Positions 1 through 9,020 are shown, counted from the first letter of the stretch. The stretch: 44,035 bases of DNA from Pirellulales bacterium (GCA_028066245.1 JALCBR010000031.1:1-44035), one strand, 5' to 3'. Made by a program: numbers and translations. Notes: a model not told the origin generated them from the sequence alone.

Positions 1-637
1 ACGTCACAGTTACACGCTCGGGAACTCGGACGAGAATCCGTTCCAGGGAGGGTGGATCCCCTCCAAAGCAGCAATCCCCGTTGTCCCGGCAGAGCACGAA
101 CTCCTCTACCTTCTGTCCTGGCAACTTGCCCGGCGGTGGATACATATAGCCCTTGATGAAGATATCGGCGCCATCGAGTTGCCTGGCAGACTCTGGCGGA
201 AGTTGAAAGCCACGCAGCGGCAGGTTGGGATCTCGCAGTTGATCATAGCTGATCCGAGTGTAACCCTCAGGCACTTCCGTGGCATACACGTAAGCGTGCA
301 ACCCGCCCCCGCTCAACAGGAAGATCCCGGAAAGCAAGATCCCCACAACGGCCAAGGATGAGCCAGTATAAAATTGTGGTTCAGCACGGATCCGCTTCAA
401 AGCGAATCCCCCCACTATGATGCCTGCGACTGGCAGCGCGACGAACAGAAAGAAATCAGCGAACAGTAGAGCTGACAGCAAGCCAGTGGCAAAACTGGCC
501 ACCGCTTGCGGGGACATCGCGCGGTAATCAGATGGGGTTGGACCGGAATCAGTCCGCGGCTCTTCAAAGCCTTGCGGCTTTTGCACGACGGTGACTTCCG
601 ATTCGACCTGCCGATCATTGAAGAGGATCGTTGGCAT
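1..637 (-). CDS. DUF3299-like membrane protein, C-terminus cut by window edge
   Basis: The reading frame starts at ATG 637 and stays open for 212 codons to base 1, so the C-terminus lies outside the window. A short polar N-terminus is followed by hydrophobic stretches at about residues 46-80 and 93-117 (two or three membrane segments). A soluble part then ends in IKGYMYPPP (about 161-169), VEEFVLC (about 177-183) and CCFGG (about 189-193). This last part resembles the DUF3299 fold, in which a GYM.P strand precedes an EFLL strand and a Cys-containing segment; here Cys-Cys-Phe-Gly takes that place. It lies downstream of the ABC transporter and the two CPFC genes on the same strand, 248 bp after the last of them. 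DUF3299 proteins occur beside similar ABC transporters in zinc-regulated loci, so a metal-linked envelope role is possible but inferred. No strong Shine-Dalgarno site is visible. Confidence 0.75.
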   Translation of the reverse strand, partial: MPTILFNDRQVESEVTVVQKPQGFEEPRTDSGPTPSDYRAMSPQAVASFATGLLSALLFADFFLFVALPVAGIIVGGFALKRIRAEPQFYTGSSLAVVGILLSGIFLLSGGGLHAYVYATEVPEGYTRISYDQLRDPNLPLRGFQLPPESARQLDGADIFIKGYMYPPPGKLPGQKVEEFVLCRDNGDCCFGGDPPSLERILVRVPERVTVT

Positions 638-885
638 GATTCTTGAAACCCTAATCTCTGTTCTCTGCGGAAAATCAGCGGATGTGCGGCTGAGTGCCTG
701 ACATCCTGACATTATAGACCCACAGTCGGAGAGGCCAAGCAACCTGTAGTTGTACGTGGGCAGGTGGCCGAGTGTTCGCTGGACTCAACAACCTTTCCGA
801 GCCATCTCCACCGTTGTCGAACACCTTATCTTCGACGGTTTTGATGCGAGTTCCTGCTGCGCTGGTGCGAAAAGGGTGGAATGAC

Positions 886-2400
886 TTACCAAGGCCGCAG
901 AATCAACAAAATCGTCAGTACAACCAAAATTCCCAAACCAACGAACATGATGCCCACAAAAGCATTTGTGAAGATTGAGTGAGAGTCCTGGCTGTTCGCG
1001 GAGTTGGCGTTGTCCGGCTGTGACCTTCCGGAAGGGCTCTGATCACCGATATCTTGCTCGCCAACTTCTGCGGCTGCGTTGATCCCTTCAACTCCGTTGT
1101 CACTTTCCTGCTGCTCGCCTCCAGATGTCTTCTCGCCGAGAGGGTGATCGCCGACATCCGCACTCTCACTGGGGATGCTGTCCGGTAACCGTCGAGCGGC
1201 ATCGGGCGATCTGCGGCGGCCAAGTTCAAATGGGAACACGCTGGCCAGGGCGACAACCTGCGGGTGTTCTTGTTCGATCTTTCTCAACGCCGTCGTAGCA
1301 TGAGGGAGCGGGCACGCTTGCAAGTATTTAATAATCGGCACACGCAAGAACTTATGGTCGCTCGATGATTCATCAAACAACGTCACCAATTCCTCCAAGA
1401 CACTCCAGTCCTCCCATCGCGCCAGATCACGGATGACGAGATCAGCCGCTTCCGGTTGTTTCAACAGCAGCCGCATAGACTCAAGCAACGCCGAGCGAGG
1501 TATTTTCGTCTCTTCCTCGCCGTGGAATCGCAAGGCCAAGACAGCGGACTGCCGATTTCCCAGGGAAACTCCGTCAGCCTCCAAGATCAATTCGTCGATG
1601 GTTGGCAAGCCGGCTTCGCCAGAAAGTGTCAGATAGCAAGCCACCATGGCGTCTAGTGCCGCGTCTTGCTGCTCCTTGTTCACGCTGCGCTGAATCATCG
1701 CCACCAGGGATTCAGCGTCTTTCAACTCTCCGCAAACGCCCAGCAACGTGAGGTACAGGCGGCGGTCGTTGGACGGAATGGTTTCGTCGGCAATCCATTC
1801 CTTGAGCTTCGCGCGAGGCAGTTGACCGGCGACTGCCTTGACGTCTTCGTAGGGCGCCGCTCCAAATTCGTTATAGGCATCCCGGGCAATCAACGGATCC
1901 GCGTGATTCAGAAACGGAATAAAGTAAGCGACGCGTTCTGGACCGGGCTCCGGGGAGTCGCCCAAACCAACGATGTAGTCAGCCGCAACTTCTGAAACAG
2001 GAGTCGGCAAACTCCAAACCACGCGGTCCCTTCCAGCGACGTCCGCTTCAAGAGCCCCTATCACAAAGTAGCTCAAGGTTGCATCGGGCTGCTGCGGAAT
2101 CGGCGCCATGAAGGACTGCACGCCCAATGCGCGCTCGTCGCCTTGCAGAAATCGGACAGGAGCAAATTCGATCTCGCGAATGCTTGAATCGGAGGACAGC
2201 GCGGAGCCAACCATACGGGCCACAACCGCAAACCTCGCTCCCTTCAACCTGTCCGTCAAGCTCGGAGAAACCGCAGCGCAAAACGGACATGCGAAGACAC
2301 CGCTGGCGAAAGTCAGCAGCAGGATGGCCGCCAGACACGCCGCCACTGCGCGAGGCATGCCCCGGCACGCCTGGATTTCGGTCTGCTGGCTGAGCTTCAT
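886..2400 (-). CDS. Secreted CPFC-motif protein with C-terminal membrane anchor (paralogue 1)
   Basis: This 504-residue protein begins with a signal peptide (hydrophobic core about residues 18-36). The mature protein starts near the motif ACPFCAAVSPSLTDRL. The middle (about 150-390) is helical and repeat-like. A low-complexity linker rich in S, G, E, D and Q (about 400-470) leads to one C-terminal membrane helix (about 478-501). The first 390 residues are clearly homologous to the upstream neighbour; both contain RLYLT.LGVCG, LALRFHG/MALRFHG and DLARWEDW. I do not recognise a function. The CxxC could be redox-active or bind a metal, and the topology suggests an anchored domain outside the cytoplasmic membrane. 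It starts 41 bp after the neighbour's stop, so co-transcription is likely. Start 2400 has a weak ribosome site; ATG 2358, just before the hydrophobic core, is an alternative. Confidence 0.8.
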   Translation of the reverse strand: MKLSQQTEIQACRGMPRAVAACLAAILLLTFASGVFACPFCAAVSPSLTDRLKGARFAVVARMVGSALSSDSSIREIEFAPVRFLQGDERALGVQSFMAPIPQQPDATLSYFVIGALEADVAGRDRVVWSLPTPVSEVAADYIVGLGDSPEPGPERVAYFIPFLNHADPLIARDAYNEFGAAPYEDVKAVAGQLPRAKLKEWIADETIPSNDRRLYLTLLGVCGELKDAESLVAMIQRSVNKEQQDAALDAMVACYLTLSGEAGLPTIDELILEADGVSLGNRQSAVLALRFHGEEETKIPRSALLESMRLLLKQPEAADLVIRDLARWEDWSVLEELVTLFDESSSDHKFLRVPIIKYLQACPLPHATTALRKIEQEHPQVVALASVFPFELGRRRSPDAARRLPDSIPSESADVGDHPLGEKTSGGEQQESDNGVEGINAAAEVGEQDIGDQSPSGRSQPDNANSANSQDSHSIFTNAFVGIMFVGLGILVVLTILLILRPW

Positions 2401-2441
2401 TTCGATGCGACGTCGCGAATCCGAATGCTCGGCGTCGCCCT

Positions 2442-3722
2442 CTATTTGCCGTCGTCGGACTTCGTTGGCGGCGGAGCAGAGCTGGAACCACCATTGGAAC
2501 CACCGCCACCCGTGTTCCCGGTGCGGGGACCGCCGCCAAATGTCTGAAAGAACTTGGCACGGCGAACAGCATCGCTGTCAATCTTTTCCAATTCCGAGAT
2601 GAGCGTCGCCATCTTTGGATCAGGATTAGCGAGCAAATACTGCACGACAGGCACGCGAACCCAACTGGTCTCCTCATCGGCATCTTTAAACAGTGTGACC
2701 AGCTTGTCCGTGATCGTCCAATCTTCCCAGCGAGCCAGATCTGGAATCACCAGGTCTGCCAGTTGGGGACGGTCCAGCATCAGGCGCATGCCTTGCTTGA
2801 CGCGATCCAGCGGAATGCGATTCTCCGAAGTCCCGTGAAAACGCAGCGCCATGATTGCCGAGTACGTCTGCGTATATGGCGCATCATGATTGGCGAGGAA
2901 GTTCTTTTCGACAAACGGCATGCCATCCGCGCCGGCCAAAGAAAGATAGCAGGCAATCGCGGCGTCTAATCCGCTCGATGAATCGTCCTTTTTCTCCGCA
3001 ATGAATTGCCTGATAGCCTCGGCGTCATCCTTGGTTCCACAAACGCCGAGCATTGTCAAATACAGTCGACGGCGACTCGTGACGATTTCGGGGTCGGCGA
3101 TCCAAGCCAACAGCTTCTGTCGTTGCATGCGATCCTTGAGCGCGATCACGTCTTCATACGCTGCCCGAGCGAACTCGTCATAGGCATCGCGGGCGAGCAG
3201 TGTTTCCTCGTCTTCAAAATAGTCTTGGAAAAACGCCAACCGGTCAGCGCCGGACTCGGGAAGACCTGGAAGTTCGCGGACATACGCGGCGCAACGCTCA
3301 TTGAGAGGAATTGGAATATTCCAGTCCTCGTTGTCACCCTCCAAGGTCATCATCAAAAACAGGTCCCCCTTCTTGCCAGCGCCGTAGTAATAGGCGCCAA
3401 ACTTTGTCGCGTTCTCACCAGCGGAAACAAAGTCCGCTCCTTTGAGGACATGATGGACCGCGAACTGTGCCTTGGCGGCAACCTCGTCGTTTGCCTCAGG
3501 CGGCGCGGGCGGATCGGCCAGCAACTCGGCCACAACCGCCACGTCGCGCGTTGCCATCTCTTCAGAGAGCGTCAATGCCACGGGATTGCAAAACGGGCAA
3601 AGCGCAGCACATGCGTGCGCTTCCGCAGCTATGACGTTCCTGTTTCCAGGCAAGGTGCTTCCCAAGAAAGCAACCACGGCGAGAACCGTCAGTGCAAGCC
3701 AGCGAGATTGGGAGAACCGCAT
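2442..3722 (-). CDS. Secreted CPFC-motif protein (paralogue 2)
   Basis: The start at 3722 is chosen because a GAGGAG ribosome site lies just upstream and a signal peptide (MRFSQSRWLALTVLAVVAF) follows at once; the frame is open further upstream but without such support. The product has 426 residues. After the signal peptide comes CAALCPFCNPVALTLSEE, then a long helical region sharing many motifs with the downstream paralogue (RLYLTMLGVCG, MALRFHG, DLARWEDW). Unlike that paralogue it has no C-terminal membrane helix and ends in a short Gly/Ser/Pro-rich tail, so it is probably free in the periplasm. It follows the ABC permease gene by 118 bp on the same strand. No catalytic family is recognised; a role linked to the ABC transporter is inferred from position only. 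Confidence 0.82.
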   Translation of the reverse strand: MRFSQSRWLALTVLAVVAFLGSTLPGNRNVIAAEAHACAALCPFCNPVALTLSEEMATRDVAVVAELLADPPAPPEANDEVAAKAQFAVHHVLKGADFVSAGENATKFGAYYYGAGKKGDLFLMMTLEGDNEDWNIPIPLNERCAAYVRELPGLPESGADRLAFFQDYFEDEETLLARDAYDEFARAAYEDVIALKDRMQRQKLLAWIADPEIVTSRRRLYLTMLGVCGTKDDAEAIRQFIAEKKDDSSSGLDAAIACYLSLAGADGMPFVEKNFLANHDAPYTQTYSAIMALRFHGTSENRIPLDRVKQGMRLMLDRPQLADLVIPDLARWEDWTITDKLVTLFKDADEETSWVRVPVVQYLLANPDPKMATLISELEKIDSDAVRRAKFFQTFGGGPRTGNTGGGGSNGGSSSAPPPTKSDDGK

Positions 3723-3840
3723 CACAGTTGTCTCCTCAGTAAATCGAGTTAGTTCGTGTTCGGAGGACGAGATTGATACCGGACCGAACACCTTCCAGGC
3801 GAGAGGACGCAAGTGAGGCCCGCTTAGCATTATTACGGCG

Positions 3841-5343
3841 CTAAGGGGTCGCCGTCAAAGACTTGCTCACGTCCGTGCGGTATGCGGACAAGGCGGGCCA
3901 AAAGCCGGCCAGGGCCGCCAAAATCACCAATCCCGGCAAAAGCACCATCTCTTGCCAGGTCAAAAACCACATGGGAATTTCCACGCCTGTCGTTCCGGAG
4001 ATGCTGGAACTGACAATCCCGACGGCGACATGTCCCAGCAGAAAACCGAACAGCCCACCGCCAACAGCCAGGATCAAAGACTCAAACAAGATCACCGCCA
4101 TCACTGTTACTTGCCCTGCGCCCAGGGCTCTCATCACGGCGATGTCTCGTCGGCGGTCATTCATCGTGTTGTAAATCCCGACCATAATCCCAATGCCGGC
4201 AACAACCACAATCAGCACGGCCAGGAACATGAGCAGACCTTTCAAAGGTCCAATGAAGGTATTGAAAAGGTCAGTGATCTCTTTGAGCGGCAAAACGGCC
4301 TGAGCGACGTTGCCTTTGTTGATATCCTTGACCATTTTCATGGAATACATCGACGAAAGCGCTGTCTGCTCGGGGTCGAAACGAATCAAAATCGCCGTGA
4401 CTTCACGCAGTTCTTCTGGCAATGCTTCCGCCTGACCATGTCCGGCGTGCGATTGGCCATCTTCTTGTTCTTGCAGTGTGTTTTCCGTAAAGGCAACCGG
4501 GCGGACGTTCCAATGCCTGTTGCTGGCAGTTGCCTGTTCTCCTGCATCTTGATTCCCACCGCCCTGATCTCCGGAATCTTGACTTTGGTCTTCGTTTGTC
4601 GGTTCCTTGTTGTCATCTTGCGAACGGGATTGGCCGTTCTGCTGCGCTCTCTGGTTGGCCAGTTCCTCGCTCAGCGCGTGTCCTTCCTGCAGGTAGAAAG
4701 ACTCCATGTTGATGAAGATGGCCCGGTCATTGGGTGTTCCTGTTGGCGCCAGCACGCCAACAACTGTAAATGCATCGTGGTCCTTCAGGTCGGTCTCGTC
4801 GCTAATGCCATGCGCCGGGCGGATCTTGTCATTCACTTTAAGCCCTAGCTTGTGCGCCGCGACGGATCCAGCCACTGCCTCATTATTGCCGGGGATATCC
4901 TTGAACGCCCTCCCTGCGGCAAACTCGTACTCCAGGTTACCTGCATAAGGAACCTGAAACATGCGTGGAATGGTGGCGACCACGCGATGGCCCTGGTAGC
5001 TATCGCCCATGCAAACGGGGATCACTGCCACGTTGCCGAGCTGAGAGACAAAGATTGGCGATTGGAATTTCGTTTCCCATTCCTTGTAGAAGGAATACGG
5101 CACATTCTCCACCGGCGTGCTGAGGTGATACACCGTATTGAGCACCACTTGGAGCTTGCTCCCTTTCGCTCCCAAGATCATGTCCCAGCTGCCGGAGTTC
5201 TTGCGAAACGTGTCCTCCACGGTGTTGAGAATCACCAGCACGATCACGACCAACGCCACCCCCAAGGCCATGGAAAGCCCTGTGAGCGCTGAAGACAGCC
5301 TGCGTTGCTGAACGCTGCGCCAGGCGATTTTGAACAGATTCAT
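3841..5343 (-). CDS. FtsX/MacB-like ABC transporter permease with acidic/His-containing insert
   Basis: This 500-residue permease has the FtsX-type layout: one N-terminal helix (about 18-40), a large outside domain, and three C-terminal helices (about 366-390, 412-440, 465-487). The short cytoplasmic loop NDRRRDIAVMRALGA (about 395-409) is the usual coupling element to the ATPase. The outside domain contains DMILGAKGSKLQ (about 54-65), GDSYQGHRVVAT (about 113-124) and VVGVLAPTGTPNDRA (about 194-208). I associate this pattern with permeases of Zrg-type, zinc-regulated ABC loci rather than with LolC/E. Residues about 231-305 form a low-complexity insert rich in Q, D, G and N with a SHAGHG segment. 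The start codon overlaps the ATPase stop (ATGA, 5340-5343), so the two are translationally coupled. The metal link is an inference from family resemblance. Confidence 0.88.
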   Translation of the reverse strand: MNLFKIAWRSVQQRRLSSALTGLSMALGVALVVIVLVILNTVEDTFRKNSGSWDMILGAKGSKLQVVLNTVYHLSTPVENVPYSFYKEWETKFQSPIFVSQLGNVAVIPVCMGDSYQGHRVVATIPRMFQVPYAGNLEYEFAAGRAFKDIPGNNEAVAGSVAAHKLGLKVNDKIRPAHGISDETDLKDHDAFTVVGVLAPTGTPNDRAIFINMESFYLQEGHALSEELANQRAQQNGQSRSQDDNKEPTNEDQSQDSGDQGGGNQDAGEQATASNRHWNVRPVAFTENTLQEQEDGQSHAGHGQAEALPEELREVTAILIRFDPEQTALSSMYSMKMVKDINKGNVAQAVLPLKEITDLFNTFIGPLKGLLMFLAVLIVVVAGIGIMVGIYNTMNDRRRDIAVMRALGAGQVTVMAVILFESLILAVGGGLFGFLLGHVAVGIVSSSISGTTGVEIPMWFLTWQEMVLLPGLVILAALAGFWPALSAYRTDVSKSLTATP

Positions 5344-6035
5344 GGTGACTTCTTCTTGGGGTCCGAATGCGCCTGGCTCTGTCGATTCAATTCGTTCAGG
5401 TGGTCCACGCGGTCGAATTGCTCTGCCACGTCATCTGCGTGCGTGACCATCAACAGAGAAACTCCTTCTTCCCGGCACGTTTCGCGAATGAGATCCACGA
5501 TTTGTTGTTGGTTACCGGGATCAACGTTGGCGGTCGGTTCATCGGCCAGCAGCAGCTTGGGGCGATTGGACAACGCTCTGGCCACGGACACGCGCTGCTG
5601 CTCGCCCACGGAGAGCTCCGATGGCTTGTGATTGAGCCTGTGCGACAGCCCCACGCGGTCAAGCAGGCTGTGGGCTCGCTGGCGATCCGTCCTCATCCGA
5701 CCGAAGGTCATGCCCAGCAAAACGTTCTCCAGCGCCGTAAACGCTGGCAACAGGTTAAAGGTCTGAAAGACGTAGCCCATGTGCTGAGCGCGGAACATGT
5801 CGCGTCCAGCTTCTGGCATGGGGCAGATATCTAGCCCATTGATGATTACCTGGCCAGAATCTGCACGGCTAATACCAGCGATGATATGCAGCAACGTCGT
5901 CTTGCCCGAGCCACTGCGACCGACCAGTACCATTTGTTCACCGGCGCCCAATTCAAACTCGGGCACGTCCAGAATCGGCAATACCCCTCCGCCGGGTTCC
6001 GAAAAAGACTTGCGGACATCCTTAAGCTGCAACAT
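5340..6035 (-). CDS. LolD/MacB-type ABC transporter ATP-binding protein
   Basis: This cytoplasmic ATPase of 231 residues powers the FtsX-like permease encoded directly downstream. Walker A is GRSGSGKTT (about 39-47), the Q-loop is FQTFN (about 90-94), the ABC signature is LSVGEQQRVSVARAL (about 141-155), Walker B is KLLLADEPT (about 160-168) and the switch His is in MVTHADD. The length is typical for LolD/MacB-type ATPases. The signature reads LSVGE instead of the common LSGGE, which occurs in some members of the family. The ATG at 6035 is preferred over a TTG one codon upstream; neither has a strong ribosome site. It is the first gene of the probable minus-strand run that continues with the permease and the CPFC proteins. 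Confidence 0.92.
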   Translation of the reverse strand: MLQLKDVRKSFSEPGGGVLPILDVPEFELGAGEQMVLVGRSGSGKTTLLHIIAGISRADSGQVIINGLDICPMPEAGRDMFRAQHMGYVFQTFNLLPAFTALENVLLGMTFGRMRTDRQRAHSLLDRVGLSHRLNHKPSELSVGEQQRVSVARALSNRPKLLLADEPTANVDPGNQQQIVDLIRETCREEGVSLLMVTHADDVAEQFDRVDHLNELNRQSQAHSDPKKKSP

Positions 6036-6466
6036 CAATGACCCGCCGCTTGAATCAGAAGCTCGTGCATAAAACCGCGTGAAGCGCCATCAATCATAAA
6101 CCGTCGGAAGCTCCCCGCAAGACAAGTCCAGATTACGCAGGCGGTTGCGCCGACGCGATGTGCGAGCCTCCACCATCTCCAAGTAAGTGGGTCTCCTGTG
6201 GGAGATACTCCTGAAGGGCGCTTCCGGAGTCCACTGGCACCTCCCCACAAACATCGCGCGCCCGACAATGTTTGAACACCGCCGTCAACCTGACTGCGGA
6301 TAGGTGCGTGTTGGGAGAACTCGCGGAGGAATTCTTGGGCGCGAGACAGTCATTTCCTCGCAAACCCCCGTGCCATCTGCGGTTGCGATGATTCTCGCTA
6401 ACTGCTAGCATGACCGATTCGGGATCTACTATCAAAGTCGGGCCATGACATCTCCGGAGCGCTTGC
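6036..6466. other. Gene-free stretch between ABC operon and small basic protein
   Basis: About 430 bases without a convincing gene. It should contain the promoter of the minus-strand ABC operon and that of the small plus-strand gene starting at 6467. An inverted repeat CTCGCG/CGCGAG lies at 6320-6325 and 6340-6345. Short open frames here lack ribosome sites and coding-like composition. Confidence 0.5.
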
Positions 6467-6556
6467 GTGGGAACGAAGAAATCGGGCAAAGGTCGTCGCA
6501 AAATTGGCCGTAAGAAGCGACGTATGCGGGCAAAGATTCGCCATCGCAAGAAGTAG
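6467..6556 (+). CDS. 29-residue basic protein, AURKAIP1/COX24-like small ribosomal protein family
   Basis: A short frame opens with GTG at 6467, preceded by GGAG at 6456-6459 with a 7-base spacing, and ends with TAG at 6554. Upstream an in-frame TGA (6446-6448) leaves no ATG, so GTG is the only sensible start. The product has 29 residues, about two thirds of them Lys, Arg or His (KKSGKGRRKIGRKKRRMRAK, then IRHRKK), and no acidic residue. It resembles the small basic proteins annotated in Bacteroidetes, Planctomycetes and Actinobacteria as AURKAIP1/COX24-domain proteins, some of which are ribosomal subunits. The likely role is binding rRNA in the small subunit; this is inferred from resemblance. 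It is monocistronic, convergent with the DUF481 gene that ends at 6708. Confidence 0.78.
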   Translation: MGTKKSGKGRRKIGRKKRRMRAKIRHRKK

Positions 6557-6707
6557 CGCTCACGAGATCGGTCCTGTGGTCTCTGCTACCCATCGCCATT
6601 TTGGGGATCGCCGGTGCGCTGATGGAAACTGCCGCCGCTGGCGGTCAGTTTGTCTGGAGTCTCCCCGGTACTTGCCCTGTCCGTGACTGCCGGGGACGTT
6701 GCGCCGG

Positions 6708-7622
6708 CTAGTATTTCCACAACAGCACGGCGGAGTAGTCCAGATCATTGGCTTTCTTGCCGCCGGGCGTACTGTCATAGCGATCGATCAGGCCCAGCTT
6801 CAGGCTCACGTCCAGGACCTCATCCATGAGAATTTCCCAGTCCGCGGACGTGTTGAGCCGGTAGTCACCAAAATCGGAAAGGTCCGGATAGTAATCCGCC
6901 TTGAAGTTCAGCTTGGAGCGCGGAGTGAGCTGGTGGGACGCTTCCGCACCGAAGACGCCTTCAGGGACGTAGCTGTCGTCCATACCGCCGATCTCGTGCG
7001 AAAAACCACCACCGAACCGCCCCAGGAAGGAGCTGCAATCGTTGCGGATGAAGTAGTATCCCAAACCGGTGTCCGCCGCCACGCGCACGTTGTAGTCGCG
7101 GAATTCGTCGTATTCTGTCGTGCCATGGATGAAGACAGACCAGGGAGATTGCTCGTCAAAGATCCATTCGTTGCGACCCTCCGCGAACATCAAATTGGCC
7201 GTCTCCGCGCCATCGGCTTCGCTCTTACGATACGTGATGTCCAAAGTCGATTTCTGCAGATCGGAAGTGCGCGCAAAACGCGCCGCAGTCCTCAGGTTGA
7301 AGACTTCACTATTGCCTTCTGAACCGGAAACCCCGAACTCCAAGCTGCGATCCCATGTCACGGGGCTGATGACGGGGGCTCCCGCGGCGACGCCAGGGAA
7401 GATTTCGTCGGGGAGATCCAGACCATCCGGGGCGGGAACAGTCAGTTCCGGACCTGGCTGAATAGGTTGCGGTCCGCCAGGTGGCGGAAGGAAATTGCCA
7501 GCCGGGTTAGGCGGCTGGGCCCAACCCTGTGCCGTTGCGTTTTCCACCACCGATAACACGCTCAACAATGCCATCGTGAACACCACGATTGCAAAGAAAG
7601 CAGAATGCTTGAGGACTTTCAT
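6708..7622 (-). CDS. DUF481 family outer-membrane protein
   Basis: The 304-residue product has a signal peptide (hydrophobic core about residues 8-26, cleavage near ATAQG), then a Pro/Gly-rich linker (about 32-75), then a region of alternating beta strands to the C-terminus. The beta region opens with SLEFGVSGSEGNSEVFNLR (about 93-111). That opening is typical of DUF481 (YdiY-like) proteins, which are predicted outer-membrane beta-barrels related to salt-induced proteins. Later motifs such as GLGYYF and GRFGGGFSHE fit barrel strands. Molecular function is unknown in the family. It is transcribed divergently from argJ; the 192 bp between them should hold both promoters. Confidence 0.85.
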   Translation of the reverse strand: MKVLKHSAFFAIVVFTMALLSVLSVVENATAQGWAQPPNPAGNFLPPPGGPQPIQPGPELTVPAPDGLDLPDEIFPGVAAGAPVISPVTWDRSLEFGVSGSEGNSEVFNLRTAARFARTSDLQKSTLDITYRKSEADGAETANLMFAEGRNEWIFDEQSPWSVFIHGTTEYDEFRDYNVRVAADTGLGYYFIRNDCSSFLGRFGGGFSHEIGGMDDSYVPEGVFGAEASHQLTPRSKLNFKADYYPDLSDFGDYRLNTSADWEILMDEVLDVSLKLGLIDRYDSTPGGKKANDLDYSAVLLWKY

Positions 7623-7814
7623 GGATCGTACTCGCCAGAATCGGCTACTCGGATCGCCCTGTTTCCCCCCACAGCACGAGACTCCGCCGCGTCTCGCTTG
7701 TCGCGGTTTCCCAAAAGGGGCAGAATGCTAGCCAAACCCGCGAATTTGGACAACCCAGACGTCTGCTCGCGGGCAGCAGATGCTCCCCTGTTCTTCGCTT
7801 CCAGTTACGCATCG

Positions 7815-9020
7815 ATGCATCTCTCTGATACTCACGAGCTTCCTTTGGGGTTTCGGGCCGCGGGCGTCTACTCCGGCGTTAAACGCAACGCTAAGAAGTT
7901 GGACCTGAGCTTGATCGTTTCGGACGTGCCATGTTCCGCTGCTGGCGTTTACACCACCAATCGCGTGTTCGGTGCACCAATTGCCTGGAATCGCAAGCTG
8001 ACGCCGGGCAGCGACCTGCGCGCCGTGGCCATGAACGCTGGCGTTGCTAATGCATGCACGGGCGAGCGCGGCGACGATGACGCCCGGCAGATGGCCAGTC
8101 TGGCAGCATTGACATTTAACGGTCAGGCTGAGCAAGTCCTTGTCTTGTCTACCGGCGTGATTGGTGCGTTCTTGCCGATGGATAAGATCGCCGCCGGAAT
8201 TGACCTCGCCGCAAAGGACCTAGCGACCTCCCCGGAAGCTCTGCTCGCGGCCGCACGTGGCATCATGACGACGGACACCGTTCCCAAAGTCAGTGGGCGA
8301 AAACTCACGCTCTCTGGCAAGGCCGTGCATGTGACAGGTCTTGCCAAAGGGGCGGCGATGATCGCCCCGAGAATGGCGACGATGCTCGCGGTGATCTTGA
8401 CGGATGCCTCGCTGCCGGCAGAGGTCGCCCAGGAGATCTTGGCCGAGGCCGTCGATGAGAGCTTTCATTGCATCAGTGTGGATGGCCACATGAGCACGAG
8501 CGATGCTGTGCTGCTGTTGGCCAACGGTTGCGCATGCGCGTCCCCGCCCCGTCCCGACGATTTGCAGGAATTGCGAACCGCGATCACTGAAATCTGCCAG
8601 GACTTGGCGAGGGCCATTCCCGCCGATGGCGAAGGCGCGACACACTTGGTGACCATCGACATCGAAGGCGCTGCGGATCGTGCCGCGGCGCGAGCAATCG
8701 CCCGCACGGTGGCGGAGAGCCCCTTGGTCAAAACGGCCATCGCCGGCGCTGATCCCAACTGGGGCCGGATTGTTTCCGCCGTCGGATATGCGGATGTTCC
8801 GCTGGACCCCAATCAGATTTCGCTTTGGATCAACGATGCGTTGATCTACGAAAACGGAGCGCCCGTCACCATTGACGAGCCGCGCGTTTCCGCATCCATC
8901 AAGGAAAATCGAGAAACGCGTGTGCGGCTTGTCGTTGGCCGGGGAGAAGCAGGCACCAGGTTCTGGACGACAGACCTCACCACTGAATATGTCCGCTTGA
9001 ACGCCGATTATCGCACATAA
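7815..9020 (+). CDS. argJ: Bifunctional ornithine acetyltransferase/N-acetylglutamate synthase
   Basis: ArgJ transfers the acetyl group from N-acetylornithine to glutamate in the cyclic arginine pathway; some members also use acetyl-CoA. The 401-residue frame starting at 7815 begins LPLGFRAAGVYSGVK, as family members do. It contains the NAGVANACTG motif (about 74-83) and the self-cleavage region KGAAMIAPRMATMLAV (about 178-193), where Thr189 would become the N-terminal nucleophile of the beta chain. The C-terminus carries GADPNWGRI. The frame is open further upstream, and ATG 7725, preceded by AAAAGGGG, is a possible earlier start adding 30 residues; family length favours 7815. The stop codon directly abuts the next ATG at 9021, so the potassium-channel gene is probably co-translated. 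Confidence 0.95.
   Translation: MHLSDTHELPLGFRAAGVYSGVKRNAKKLDLSLIVSDVPCSAAGVYTTNRVFGAPIAWNRKLTPGSDLRAVAMNAGVANACTGERGDDDARQMASLAALTFNGQAEQVLVLSTGVIGAFLPMDKIAAGIDLAAKDLATSPEALLAAARGIMTTDTVPKVSGRKLTLSGKAVHVTGLAKGAAMIAPRMATMLAVILTDASLPAEVAQEILAEAVDESFHCISVDGHMSTSDAVLLLANGCACASPPRPDDLQELRTAITEICQDLARAIPADGEGATHLVTIDIEGAADRAAARAIARTVAESPLVKTAIAGADPNWGRIVSAVGYADVPLDPNQISLWINDALIYENGAPVTIDEPRVSASIKENRETRVRLVVGRGEAGTRFWTTDLTTEYVRLNADYRT

Noticed and set aside
3952-4848. Plus-strand frame of 298 codons opposite the ABC permease
   Set aside because: Antisense shadow of a conserved permease with no family motif of its own.
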